Below, piece by piece: positions 13,365 through 26,000 of a stretch of 64,000 bases of DNA. Under the pieces are notes generated by a model that was given only the letters and a program-made list of their open reading frames with translations, had not been told where the DNA came from and ran no database searches. Source of the stretch: Luscinia megarhynchos (Eukaryota > Chordata > Aves > Passeriformes > Turdidae); NCBI GenBank assembly GCA_034336665.1, contig CM067569.1, positions 19,103,820-19,167,819 of the forward strand, written 5' to 3'. Each line of letters starts with the position of its first letter. Within the stretch, counting starts at the first letter, position 1. Both the position numbers and the translations under genes were made by a program.

Positions 13365-13495
13365 AGACCAGCAGGGATGCCTGGACCTGGCCCTGGGCAA
13401 CTGGCTCTGGGTGTCCCTGCCTGAGCAGGGGGCCTGGACAAGATGATCTGCAGAGGTGCCTTCCCACCTCAACCATTCTGCAGTTCTGTGATTCT
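13365..13495 (+). mobile_element. CR1 LINE 3' end fragment
   Basis: The sequence matches the 3' terminal part of avian CR1 retrotransposons as I know it: a segment reading GGGTGTCCCTGCCTGAGCAG, then GGCCTGGACAAGATGATCT, then ACCTCAACCATTCTG, ending in ATTCTGTG-like octamer copies at the tail. It is severely 5'-truncated, which is usual for CR1, and carries no coding sequence. Its good resemblance to passerine copies suggests a fairly recent insertion compared with the other CR1 pieces in the window. Confidence 0.75.
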
Positions 13496-16189
13496 CCCAG
13501 ACCTGCACACAGCCACTGAGCCAGCACTGCTTGCACCAACTCTGCTTTAAGTAGCACACAGCAGCAGCAAGAGCACCCAGTGCAGACCCCTGAGCTGTGA
13601 CACGAGCTGCTCAGCCAGCAGGGCACACTGCTGTGGGTGCAAACTCATAAACAAGATGTCCAGGGGGATTAATACACTCCTGTGGATGAAATCACGGGGT
13701 GGATTTTGTCTGTGATGCCAGGCATTGGAATCCCCAGATCAAGTCTCAAACTGCCACTTGTGATACTCCTCACTAGAGCCAGTCAGAATGTTTTCATATA
13801 ATTTCATTTAATCTAGCCAAGTTTTACCAAAATTGAGCTGTTTAGGGATTGGATCCATTTGGTTTTTCTTGAGAATACCTTGGTTCCTAGGGGATCTAGG
13901 AATCTCCAGCCTGCATTGTTATGTCATCCAACTGCATAATAAGAATTTGGAAGGTTTCCTCCTTCTCTCACTGTGCTAGAAACTCCAGCAGCTGCCAAGG
14001 AGCAGAACTCTGAGCTTTCAGATCTCTTCTCTGAAGGATTAGCAATGTATCCACATGGATGTGTCCCTACACAGTCACACACAGAGTTCAATGCAAATAT
14101 GGTGAGAGATTCACTCTTCCAGTGCCTTTGCACAGTCAAGTTTAACACTGACAATGTCACAGGTGCAACAGGACCCCAAATTCTCTCGTGCCAGGCTGTA
14201 GGGCCAAATGTCCTCAGAAAAGCAGACTATGCTACATTAAGCCTAAGCACACAAGGAGAGACATTTAATAATACTACTAACAAGAAGGTAACAACAATAA
14301 TACTAATGCTAATTCTTATTAATAGAAATGTTAACATTCTTGTTCCTATGCAAAATCTCGTTTTATTTGTAATTTTAATTTTCCTTGATTTGAAAAGAGG
14401 AGATAGGATCTTTTTCTAGATAATTCTAAAAACATATTTTTAAACGCTTATTGAAAAATTGATAATTTTCCAGTTTCAACAGAAACTTCCAAATAGCATC
14501 TTTCAAAAACAAAGTTCATATTTTTATTCAAGAAAAAGAAAGACACCTTGTCATGGGAGAGCCATTTTACAACTGGGAAACAGTGCTGAGCTCTAAGTGC
14601 ACAGCACTAATTCTTGCCTGGATTACAGGATTACCAGAATTTTTTTTCAAACCTGGTTCATCATGCACATGGCACAGTTCACAAGCGTTCCCAGGTAAAG
14701 CAGCCACCAGGTGAAGTACAAATTACCATGGATAAAGGCAGGAGCCAGCCCCAGGTGAATGTTAGGGTTGTTCCAGGGGTTTTGTCAAGACTGGGTTCTT
14801 GTAGTGCTGAGTCCTTTGCAGCTTGACAAACACAGAGAGAGAGCCTGTCAGCTCTGCAATCCACCATCATAAAGCATATCAGTACAGACAAGTACATTAC
14901 CCTGGGACATGGACACACTGAAACACAGACACATCACCACAGCTAAAACTCCTGTGCTCACGTGCACTCTGCTGAACATGCAATCCTTCCTGACATACAC
15001 ACAGGGTCTCCAAGTCAACAAACTGAAAATGTGGGGCTGGGGAGAGGAGTTTTGAGATCTATTTTTTCTTTCTAATTCCTAGAGAAAAAAAGGCCTTTTA
15101 AAATACATTAATAGTAAAGGCAATGTTTCCTGAGGAAATCCTGATGTGTTTTTCAGTTTTTGTCCATTGCCCCTCATTTCCTTTTAATGAAAAACTGTAA
15201 AAGCTAAGTGAGACTCCCAGGGTCTAAACTGGGCTTGCAGGATACTGTTCCTGTCCAGAGGATGATTTAAAATGAAGCCTGAAGTAGAGAGCTGTTTTAA
15301 AGTCTGAAAACAACTTTGGAATGTAAAAGTTTTCCACCACACACAAATAACAATAATAATGTCACCATGCCAAATGCAGACAGTCTTGGAAACAAACCCA
15401 CCAAGGTATTATCGATCATTTCTTCACATGTCCTTAATAAAATCTTGGTCTAAAATCTATCCACAATATGCCATCTGCCACACACTGAGATGAAATATGG
15501 TGTGTGCTCTTGGCATCTAACACTCTGATGAACCATTTGTGAAATCTCTGCAGAATTTCACATTCTCAGTAGCACACTTTTCTAGAGAACTGATTTTCAA
15601 CTTTAATTTTATCTGTGTGCTCCTAAAAAAAAATATCTGTCTCTGAAGGGCCTAAAAGACAATCTATAGATTGTTATACAGCTGGTTTGAGCTTGCCTTT
15701 TTCACTAACTTTTGCAGACTCATTTAGGAACAGCTCAAATTCCCCAGGCAGTTCTGTGCACCCTGGAACCAATGTCTGGCACTTTAGAGAAGGGTTACAT
15801 GGACTGCCTAAATTGAGGTCATGGAGGCTTCCATGGCAGGGTTAGCCAGCTGCTGGCTGTAAACACCTCTGAGCAAAACCTGTCTGCCTCTCCATCTCAG
15901 AGTGCTGACAGGTGCTGAGAGGTGCTTAGGCAGGACACTTGAGCAAGTGCCTGCTTTCAGGGACTGCTGGTGGGATTCCTCATGCTGCAGGTCAGGCAGG
16001 TGCCCAGGCTGAGGGGAAAGGAGCCCTTGGCAGCCACCTCAAGGCTGCTCCCTGCACTGAGCACTGCCCAGGCACCAGAGCTCTGGGTCCAGGGAGTGCA
16101 TCCAGGCAGGAGAGGACTCAGCTTCCCACCTCAGTGCCCTCCACTCCCAGCCAGACCACAAGGGCCCATTTATTCTAAGATATGAAATT
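13496..16189. other. Unique non-coding DNA, no gene seen
   Basis: No supported gene. A 148-codon frame at 13973-14419 ends in AT-rich sequence around short AAT/ACT-rich stretches and looks accidental. The interval 14260-14520 is AT-rich. No further recognised repeats. Confidence 0.55.
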
Positions 16190-16400
16190 TGTGTTGTTTC
16201 TTTATCGTTCTTTAATGAAACCCTGTTTATTCTAGGCTTTTAATTCTTTCCATCTATTATGTTTAGACAACTCATTAACAATCATTTGTTATCATTAGAC
16301 TTCAATTTTAAGCTCCTTTTCCCAGAGGAGGCAAGGCAGTACTTTTAAACATATTTGCATCATAAACAATTTCTGGGCCCCGTGTGCCATCTATTACCCC
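16190..16400. promoter_or_regulatory. Candidate regulatory element with octamer and SOX-like site
   Basis: This is an AT-rich block with a perfect POU octamer ATTTGCAT (16353-16360) followed, after four bases, by AACAAT (16365-16370), a SOX-type core in the orientation used by OCT-SOX composite elements. Several ATTA/TAAT-type words lie upstream (16250-16310). The known FGF4 composite uses a three-base gap, so this spacing is not canonical. Function is inferred only. Confidence 0.25.
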
Positions 16401-18974
16401 AGCATTTCCTCCCTTCTTACTTGTGCTGGAAGGTGCTGAAAGAGCCTTAGGAAGGTTTTGGCTGAGTCCAGGGTAATTTGTGTTTTCCCCAGTCCTGGAG
16501 CCATGGAGGGCTCTGCATTAGGACAGCAACCCAGTGCATTAATAGCAAACTCTTGAAATCCTAGGTCATGTAATGGTGAGCTGCTCCTTCCACTGGGATT
16601 AATGACTACATGCTGCAGCTGAATTCATTAGGGCCTGCTAAAGATAGCATGCTAGCCTGGGATAATGCCTGGGCCTCATTCTGCTCATTTATGGTTGTTC
16701 AGCTCCACTGGATTTAGTGAAGTCATTCCTGATTTGCAGCAGGGTCCCTCGTGTGCGTGCTAGATAAGCACTACGTCACACCCTGCATTCATTGACAGCT
16801 CCCAGTGGGCAAAAAGCTGATCCCTGCTATGTTGGTTAAATCCAGATCAACATTCACTGAGGCTGCAAGGCATCCTTTGGATATGAAGTAGCATCAGCAT
16901 GCATGGAGTGTGGCCCACATGATGCAGTCTGCTCTGGTGGAAGGGAGGTCCCTTAAGTTGCACAGAAAGCAGGAAAGTACTAATTTTTCTCCTCATGGTT
17001 TTTCAAAGTTTTGCTTGGCACTGTATTCATCATATACTGGTCAGCACCAACCCTGACCAGTAAAATGAAGAAAAAAGAAAAGAAGAATCACTAAGCTGGC
17101 ATCTTTTAATGTATGTTTTGATCTCCAAAATCTCATTCCAAATGATGCTCAAAAAATGTTGGACGTGGCAGCCATGTCTCCTGTTTCCCACATCCCTGTG
17201 AGCAAGCCAATGACACATCTGTTCAGAAGAGGTTTAGCTCTTATTAGTAGCATTGCTAGATCATCTCTGTCAGTGCCAAGCCTTGTGTTGGTGCTAATGC
17301 AGTGTCATTGCCCTGATACCCTGGAATCTGGGTTTTAAAGTTCATCTGGTGGTTCTACCCCAGGCCCAGTAACATGACAGGAATGCACATTTTGGAGCTG
17401 CTGTGTTTCACTACAGCCCCTGCACCCTTGAATGGCAGTAAAAAAAAATAAAAATCTGCTGGTCAAAGGCTTCAGTTTTGCATAGCTCTAAGCTTGTGCT
17501 CAGCTTTAGAGACTTGGAGGTCTTTTCATTCACAGGCTTTTTGTCCAAAAGCCCGTTCACACCACCAAGTGCAAGGGAGGTGTTACAATCAGCCAAATTT
17601 TGCTGGAGAATGGCAGGCTGGACCACCACACCCATTACAGCTTTAATATGGATACTCACAGCTTACAAGAATATGAAAACACTTCATACATATTGTTGTG
17701 GACTGTTCATGCAGTTTTTACACCTCTGATGAACTCTACTGCCTCTACAGTGCTAGAGATCATGAGGATCCTTGCTGCAAGGGTCCACCCTGCATGCTAA
17801 CTAAATTCCTGTAATTTTCTATCCTTCTTTTGTTATTCTGATCCAATTAAAGTCACTGCAGCTAAGTGAAAAGTCATGATTGGCTAATTGGATTTGGGAA
17901 GGCAGAACACCCATCAGGGGCCAGGTTTAATTTAGGTTTCCTCAACATTTTTAAGGCCACTGGTAGGCTGGAAGAGGCAGCTACACCCTTGGATGGCTGC
18001 AGCTTGGAGAAAAGGGATTAGCTGGTTGCTGAGTGAGCTCCCTGCTGCCTCGTGTCCATGGAGCTCTGCAATTCCAGTGCCTGTGTCAGAGTCTTCTTTA
18101 TTTCTGAATCCAATGCAATGGTCCTTTGCATATCTCTCCCATGCCCCTTCTCTTGTCCCCATTCTCATCCTACACCAGTCACCATCTCTCATGATTATTC
18201 CACACATCAGTGCAGTCCTCTCCCCAAAAATGAGCTTCCCATGGTCCTGAGGGCACTTCTGTGCAAGATGTGTGTGACTGGACCTGCACTCCTGGATGTG
18301 GTGTGGCACAGAAACTTCTCTGAAGTCAAGTGGAAGTTTTACCAGGAAGGCTAAAGAGGTTCAACACATGGAGAGCTCAAAATACTTCTCCAAACACCAA
18401 GGGGCCAACTCCTCCCAGCTGCCCTGGATGCAGAGCCCCCAGGATTCCAATCACACAGTGAGATTACACTCACAATAAAAGATCCATTTTCATGAGCATT
18501 TATCAGTGATCAAAAACCTATCTGTGATATTTCCAACATAATCCATTAAAACACTGGTGTGACATATCTGCTAAAACCAGAATTTTCATTGAAATTTATC
18601 AAAATAATTAATCATATCATAGATTCTGAGTACCTGCTGACTTTTGAGCTTCTAATAAGTTCTTAGGCTATTTATTCTGATTTAATGCTCACCTTGGACA
18701 TAGAAAACATTGAAAAGATAACAAACTGAATATATGCTTACCTGACTCTAAGAGCTTCAGAAACTCCATGAAACATGTAATAAAAACAAGAGTTACTAAC
18801 ACTACTACCCAAATGCACAGTAAGCCACTTGCATATGACCAGTAACAGTCAAGAAATGTATCCTAACAAACATTACAGAATAATAAGCAACATTCAAAGT
18901 GGACTCTAAATTCTTGGCTTTGGGACACTTTCAAAGTACTCAAAATACTTTATGTTTTTGGCTTGGCCCTTTTA
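16401..18974. other. Unique non-coding DNA, no gene seen
   Basis: No gene, recognised repeat family or strong motif cluster. Frames of 60-125 codons overlap on both strands at 17.4-18.4 kb without any domain. The part from 18480 to 18960 is AT-rich and featureless. Confidence 0.55.
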
Positions 18975-19050
18975 CTTTTGGTTTTTTGTTGTTTTGGGGG
19001 TTTGTTTTGTTTTGTTTTGTTTTGTTTTGTTTTGTTTTTGTTTTGTTTTT
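18975..19050. repeat. (TTTTG)n microsatellite
   Basis: The + strand carries about nine near-perfect TTTTG units followed by slightly longer T-run variants. On the minus strand this is a CAAAA repeat, a common product of slippage in A-rich tails. No retroposon body could be recognised beside it. Confidence 0.85.
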
Positions 19051-19302
19051 AACTAAAATCATGCCTGACATGATTTAGTTTCATGCCCGAATTTAGAAAA
19101 TCTCATGTATTTTCCATCTTTCACCCAAAACACAAGATTTTGCATGGTAAGAAGCCTGTCTATTAATATTTGTAAACATTTGCAGCATCAAATACTTGGA
19201 AGAGTCGCTTGAACCATCACCTGACATACTTCTACTCCTAATGAAACAGAAGAACTAAAGAGGATCAGCCAAAGAAACAAATTCCTTCTCTCCTACCTGG
19301 TA

Positions 19303-19451
19303 CTTGGTTTGGTTTTTATGTTTTTGTTTTTTGGGGTTGTTTTAGTTTTGTTGGTTGGTTGGTTGGTTTTTGTTTTGGTTTGGTTTTGGTTTTTTGGGTT
19401 TTGTTTTGTTTTGTTTTGTTTTGTTTATGGGGGGGGTTGGGGTTTTTTTGG
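19303..19451. repeat. Second G/T-only simple repeat with (TTGG)n and (TTTTG)n
   Basis: About 150 bases consist almost only of G and T, with four TTGG units, four to five TTTTG units and a run of eight G. It lies only about 250 bases from the similar array at 18975-19050. A 161-codon frame that crosses it (19355-19840) is an artefact of its stop-free composition. Confidence 0.85.
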
Positions 19452-22400
19452 TAAGGAATCATTATTTTTACTTTGGTTTCAACTGCAGTGGAAATAGACT
19501 CCCTGTTCCACTATTTATAACCCCTTTAAGGATTTTTCAGGCCCTTTTTCAGCTGAGAGCTGTTTTGCAATTCTTCCCCCCAAGAATGTTGCTACTGAAA
19601 AAAACAAAGTTGTATCATCACTGTTTTTACACAAACACTTGTTTCTTTCCCTGTGGTCTTGTCCATACTGGACCACAAGCTAGAAATTGCCAGGCCCTGA
19701 GTTCCCAGTCCCTCCAGATCTTGGCACTGAGTGCCTTTCAGAATCCGGCCCCTGAGGCTTTGCAGTTGGCTCAGGGAAAGAAAAAGGGCCCCTCCTTAAA
19801 ATCACCATCCGTGCAAGTTTGTGTCTCCCACGAAAATTAACATGCTGGACAGCAGATGGGACAAACACATGCTAGAGGCCAGATCCTTATGCTACTTACA
19901 CCAACATCATCTGCAAACTTGGTGGAACAAGGGCAAACAACAGAACTAAAGCAATTTACATGAGCAGTAGGTCTGTCTTCCTGCTGGCTAACAGTAACAG
20001 TTTGGATTTTTGGGCAGGGGCAGGGAGAAAGAGAGAGAAATAACTACATGTATACAAAATTTCAGCCCACTCCAAAGCTGTCCTAAGAGGACCCATGCTT
20101 GATTTCCGATTCAAATGCTTTGAAAAACCCAAGGAACAGCACACCACCACACCACTTTGCCAAGCAACAGGCTTCACAGCTGCCTTTGGAGAGCCAAGCA
20201 GCCCCCAGGGATACAAAGACTTAATTTCCCCCTCTCTTCTCCCAGGCTCTCACTGACACCTCCTCAAAATACCTACTTGTGGTGAAATAATGACAGTGCA
20301 GTCTCATGGAAGACTCTGCCAGCATCCTGCAAAAGAGCAGAGCCCGTGGTGTTCAGACAGTGCACAGGAAAGAATGATGTGTAACACTTTGCAAAGCACT
20401 ACCCCCTTGGAAAGTCTTGACCTCTTTGAATGACCCAGATCCTGAACCAATTTTACTTCCCCTGACCCAACTGTCCCCTTGATTCTTGGCCTCATTGATT
20501 TGAGGACTCATTCTTTCTCACCATTCCTCTTTCCCAGCCTCTGTCTGGTCACTCTCTAGGCCAGAAGGACCATGCTACCTTGTGGTTCTACCCAAGTCTT
20601 CCTTTTCTGATGAAGTTTTCACATATCCTTCTCTTTAGGATACAAAGCTCCTTCCACTAGAGCTACATATAAGCAGTGTTTATTCCATTGTGCTTTTCAA
20701 AGGGAATTGGCACTTAACTTCCTGAGGATGCTGTGAAAATTCCACCTGTACCCTAGGAGCAGCAGGGATTGTGAGTCTGTATAATCAGACCTAAGAGATA
20801 CTCATGGATTTCTGACAACAGTAAATTCAGAGCAAGCACCTCTGCTTCTGGATCCTTCAGCAAGTATAGCACAAAGATTTCTGTGCTCCCAGGTCAAATG
20901 TGTCTCCTTCATGGAAAGGCTCTCTGGACACATCTGGCATGTTATCAGATTAATTTCCACTGAGCTTCACCCAATGTTCATCAAAGTCAATAGTGACATT
21001 TCCTGGGTCATGCCAGAGGTCCAGTAATACTCCATACCTTCCCATATGTAATCGTTTAATTACCTCCCACTAATTACTTCTGCAGGGAGCTTTAAGATTT
21101 TCAGTTCTGCAGCACCTTTTCCTGATGGTCTCTGGATGCAGCCTCTGCCCAGGAGAAGGAGACTGGCCTGACTCGTGTTATAGGAAGGATTCTGCAGGCC
21201 CCTCTTTGACCCACAAGGGGCTCAACAGCAAACGAGGGGGAAATACATTTATCATTACTTCTCTTGATCAGGATTGATTTCCTGCAGGACTCTGATTCAG
21301 GGAAGTCCAGTCACATCCCTGTGACTGTGTACATGTGCATGTCTGCACATATGTGCAAAGACAACCAGCCCCTAAGGTCAAACAGCATTGCCACTCCAAC
21401 ACACAATAAAGCCCTCAGCTTAACTTCAAGGAAGAGGGAAAAGCAAATGATCAGAGAGAGCAAGAAAGCAAGAAAGACAGAGATAAAGAGAAAAAACCAA
21501 GGGGAAGATGATTTTCTATCAACAAAACAGCAGGGACAAATTCTAGTTCATCTCATCGGAAACATCTCCTTCGTGTGCAAACACTGCCTGGAGCCAACAC
21601 TAATCTCCCAGATTAAAGCCTTTTAATAGCAATTAGTCCTCTCTGCACTAACCCACTGGACACTCCACTGCATATTTGGGAAAGGGGGGAGGCTAGAGGG
21701 AGTGCCACCACCAGTTTAACTCATAAGTGCCCTGTTGTGTCTAAATCTTTATCTTACACACCCATTTGTGCACAGGCCAGGACACCTTGGCAGTGAAACC
21801 TGTTTGGATTGCAGCAGAGAGTGGGACCACAACAGCTAGCTGTGGGTGTTGCATGTGTAAATACTTGGGTGAGCTGGACCAAGCCCAGATCCAGGAGATG
21901 GAATTTCACAGTGGCATTATGGCAAGCCAGAAGCATTAGCCAGCTATAGTCAGAAGCACTGACTTACCACCAGCTCCAAGAGCTATCCCAGCTGGCAACA
22001 GGAGACAACCACAGGCAGCAAGATGTCCTTAGAGCTACCTTCATGCTACCAGCCTGCTGAGCAGCCTTGGTACTGCTCCTCCCCGAGACACCTTCCAGCA
22101 TCCCTGGAGAAAAGGAAGAGGAGAGACGTTTAAAAATTGTTTTTGGTCGGTTCATCTCCATATCCCATCAAAGGTCTTGTGTGATCTGTCTGTGAGTGTT
22201 TACAGGGAACACGAGCTGCTGCCCCATCTGGGTCTGGCAGAGGGAGCAGCTCCCACCTCCTGCACAGATTGCTATACCAAGAAAGGCAGATCCTACAGAA
22301 AAGAACATCAGATTGCATACGAGTCCCTATTAAGAAAGTGAGCAGCTTGGCTGAAATGGCTGAGAGGGGGAAGAGGAAAGTAGAGGACACTGGTGCGAAA

Positions 22401-22639
22401 CAATAGTCTCTGCACTGAGACTCTGAACTTCCCAAATGGCAAGCCAAGCAGAATTTCTTGGAAGCAGCCACATCAGCTGCCCTTCGAGCTATTAGACCAC
22501 ACAAACAGGACAGAAGAAAGCCTTCCATGACATGACTGTAGAGAGAGGAGGAAAAACTATTTTGAGTGGCTATTATCCCTTCCCCTTCTCTTCCCAGCAG
22601 TTGGAGCTGCCAAAACCCCGTGGTGCCCCCCGCCCTGTA
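19452..22639. other. Unique non-coding DNA, no gene seen
   Basis: No supported gene. The 180-codon minus-strand frame at 22130-22672 starts inside the adjacent CA repeat and lacks any domain. A short purine-rich patch occurs around 21430-21500. Nothing else stands out. Confidence 0.55.
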
Positions 22640-22669
22640 ACACACACACACACACCCACACACACACAC
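22640..22669. repeat. (CA)n microsatellite, interrupted
   Basis: An approximately 30-base CA dinucleotide tract with one CC interruption. It is likely polymorphic in length. Confidence 0.9.
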
Positions 22670-22734
22670 CATCCATAGGGGTAGTGCAATTACTATTCAG
22701 GCTGGGGGCTGAAGATAGTCTCCTGGCCCTTCTT

Positions 22735-22983
22735 CTAATGTAAGGTTATTGTAATTGATATGAAGGTAATTGATAATGTGTTACGGTGAATAATGTCTTC
22801 AATTTTCTGCTAAATCCCATTTTTGTAGCCATCTGGGCTCCTCCAACTGCCCCCCTGGGACGCAGAGTAATAGATAGTAATTATTCTCAAGTCATTTACT
22901 TTTTCAAAGTGTTTAGTGCTTATCTGTTTTACAATTAAAATGGAAACGACCCTGATTCACTTCCTTTCTTTTTTATTTAAATA

Positions 22984-22985
<2 letters not shown>
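22735..22985. promoter_or_regulatory. Candidate regulatory element with duplicated GTAATTGATA
   Basis: Between two CA microsatellites lies AT-rich unique sequence in which the ten-base word GTAATTGATA occurs twice (22751-22760 and 22766-22775), with start points 15 bases apart, followed by a TAATTA palindrome at 22878-22883. TAATTG and TAATTA are homeodomain-type cores. The whole block is free of repeats and reads like a conserved non-coding element, but conservation could not be tested. Confidence 0.28.

Positions 22986-22988
<3 letters not shown>

Positions 22989-23015
<27 letters not shown>
22989..23015. repeat. (CA)13 microsatellite
   Basis: An uninterrupted CA dinucleotide tract of 27 bases, followed by a short CT-rich run. 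It lies about 320 bases from the CA tract at 22640, and further CA-rich words are scattered to about 23350. Confidence 0.9.
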
Positions 23016-23017
<2 letters not shown>

Positions 23018-26000
23018 TCTCCTACACGCCCTGGAGCCTGGAGGGTGTGTGCCTGTATGTTCCAGTGCATGTGTGCATGCACATTATTGTCATGCAGAAG
23101 CACACAGGACAGAGGTGTGTACTTCATCATGCACCTTCACTCTGGGGCACTGTGAAAGCACAATCACACAGCACCAAGAAACACAAACTGTGCTCCTTTC
23201 CTCCCCCCTTGTCCCCATGGTGACGTGCAGAGCGAACGCCTCAGAACACCCCCCAGAAACACCCCAGGGAGAGATGCATCCAGCACACGGCAATGCACAC
23301 CTCACCAGACCCAGAGACTGCACACCACACTACACACTTACCTGACCTTATCTGGGAGCCAGATAGTGCCACAGGATCAACAAGAAATCAACTGTAAGTA
23401 CAGCAAAGTGATAGCATTTTACCCCAAAACTGGTAATCTGTATGAAGATAAACCTGCAAGTTTTAACAACACACACACTGTTACACCTAAAAGAATACAG
23501 CTAATTGTATAAATGCAGATACTCATATTAATATACAGCAGAGTCCAGAATATCCATGTAAATAAGGTAATGCAAGCTATTAACCACCAATGAAAACCTT
23601 ACTTTGTGCACAGCTAAACCTATTTCAGTATGTGATCCAAACCTCCCTGGTGTTAGCCCCTTTGAGCTCTGCCTCAGCTTGTGGTGCAGCAGGTGAGACA
23701 TAAACGAACAAATCCACAATGTTCACAGGGATCCACTGTGCTAGATTTAAGAATTTCTGCAACAGTTGTAGCCTAAGCCGCAGTAACCAATGCACAGGAA
23801 CATCTGCAGCTGCAAACTACCTCAGTGAGAGTCTAACAAGGAGGGCTAATAGGAAAATGGTCCAGGAGCTTTCCTGAGGCCAATCTTTGGGTGAGAAAAT
23901 CCAACTCATCTGAAGCATGCAGAAATAAACCCAGGGGAAATGCTACTGTTTGTGTGGTGTTTTGAGAAGAAACCTGAACCAGTGACTGTGTCAGACCCAG
24001 GCCTGTGGGGCTTCAGAATGAGATTCTTCAACTAATCTCTGCCAGCCTCTCCTATCACCACCTCAGTCCACAGCCTACAGGCTGTCCTCACTGCAGAAAA
24101 AATTACCTCAATGCTATCTTAAAGTTTCTGCCTTTGCCCCAGAGCCCTAAAAGGACATGTTCAGGGAGGTACAGGCTGGCATTGAAGCAGAAGCTGAGGG
24201 AAGTGAAGATGGTGAGGATCTTGGGACAGCCCTCCACAGTTTTACAGGCTCCAGGTTGCAAGCACTCACCCATAAATCAAATATCAAGCCTTTTAAAGGT
24301 GATTGACCATGTCCAGTCATAATTCAGAACAAATGAGTGACTGCCTCTGAAAGAGCCTAGACTTCTGTATCTCAATACAGACTCAAACTTTAGGCAACTA
24401 TTTGGGGAAAACCTTTGTGGTACTGAATTTCGATTATAAACCAGATCTTCCCAGACTCTTAACCTTGGAAGGCAAATCCTCCTGTGAGACAGGACAGGAG
24501 GAACCAGGTGCTCCATCCCATTATTTTGCTCCCCAGAACAGTTGCTAACAGAGGTTGATACATTCCCACAGCAGAATGGAGGACAGACACTGCCCCCCAG
24601 AATGGTGCCTTACATATTATTTCCTCTCCAAAAGCCAGGATACTGAGCCATTGCCAATTTCAGCAGATGGATCAGTCAACCACATGTAATTAATTTAATT
24701 CTGTATATATATTTTTTTCCTCTGCATCTGAACAATCAGATGACAGCTTTCACAACCAGCCCCACAACCCATATCCCATACCACCATCCCAGCAGAAATG
24801 CAGCCAAGGCTTTCTTCCATTCTCCCAGTAAGTCACTGGAGCACTGCTGTCCTTTGCACTCAAGGTGAGGGTGGCCCAGGGCTTTGAGCAGAAAGATCCT
24901 GTTGTTCTTTTGTTCAAGTTTATAACTGTTTGGGGCTGTGTAGGGACTTTTTTCCCCTCTTACATCTCTTTCTGTTTCCTTTTTAATTCTTTTCTAATGA
25001 CTTTCCCGATGCAATCGGCAGAGGACCACGCAGAGACTGCTTCCCCCTGCTGAGAGGGAAACAAGAGTGAGGGAAAAGGGCACCAAGGGAACTGTTCACA
25101 TCCTCTATTCATCTCTGCCAGCCTCTTTTCCCTGGTGACTAGCCCCACACAGCCCAGCTGTGTAGAGTTAGCATGGAACAAAGCAGAACCTGAATGAGGA
25201 AAATCTCATCCAGCACCACAGGATCTGGCTGTGTCAGCCATGTGACAGAAATCCAGGGTATCCAACCCATGAGTGTGGCCCATATGGTCCTACCACAAGG
25301 GCAGCAGTGTGGGCTGAGAGGAAAAATGTGTTGTATTTCCATAAGTCCATCAGAAGCCCCCCAGACAGGAGAGTGGCTGGAGCCCAGTGCTCGGCTATCA
25401 GGGGACACACACGAGAGCTGCAGCTTGGGAAACCTGCTGCTGAGAGGCCAATGAGCATAAAACAAGCAAGCTTAAGAGTCCTGAGTACCCAAAAACTCTC
25501 TAGTCCAGGCCCTCCCAAGCAATGCCATCCTTTGTTCCAGCAGCTCCCCCAGCTCCAGCCTGGGAATGAGCTCTGCAGAAGCCAGATGGTCCCTGCTCCA
25601 TCTGCTCCTGGCACTAGGCTGCACCCACATGGGGAGCAGGGTGCCTAGCTGGGCAGGCAGGACTGCAAGGTGGAAGCACTTTGCAAGGAAGCAAAGTTTG
25701 CTCCAGCTTTGGTGAGGCCCTACCCCATCTCTCACAGCTCCATCCCAGCCAGTGGCTATGATCTCTGTTGCACAGTATAACTGTTGTTTGATAATCAATT
25801 ACCTTCCAATCAGGAAATTTCAAAGCATTTTGTATCCAATAGCTTGCTGCATTGCTTTCTCTTGGGGGAATACTAAGCATATGCTATATGTTTTCATTGA
25901 TTCTAGAGGTTTTCCATGGGGAAAAAGGGAAAAACCTCAAAGCACAAATTCCTTTGAAGTTTCACTGCCTTGCCAGTTTTCAGGCAGATGAAATGGATGG

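Noticed and set aside
19355..19840. 161-codon plus-strand frame
   Set aside because: It begins in a G/T-only simple repeat that lacks stops. The Phe/Val/Gly-rich N-terminal part is a repeat artefact.
22130..22672. 180-codon minus-strand frame
   Set aside because: Its start is inside a CA/TG microsatellite and the rest has no recognisable content.
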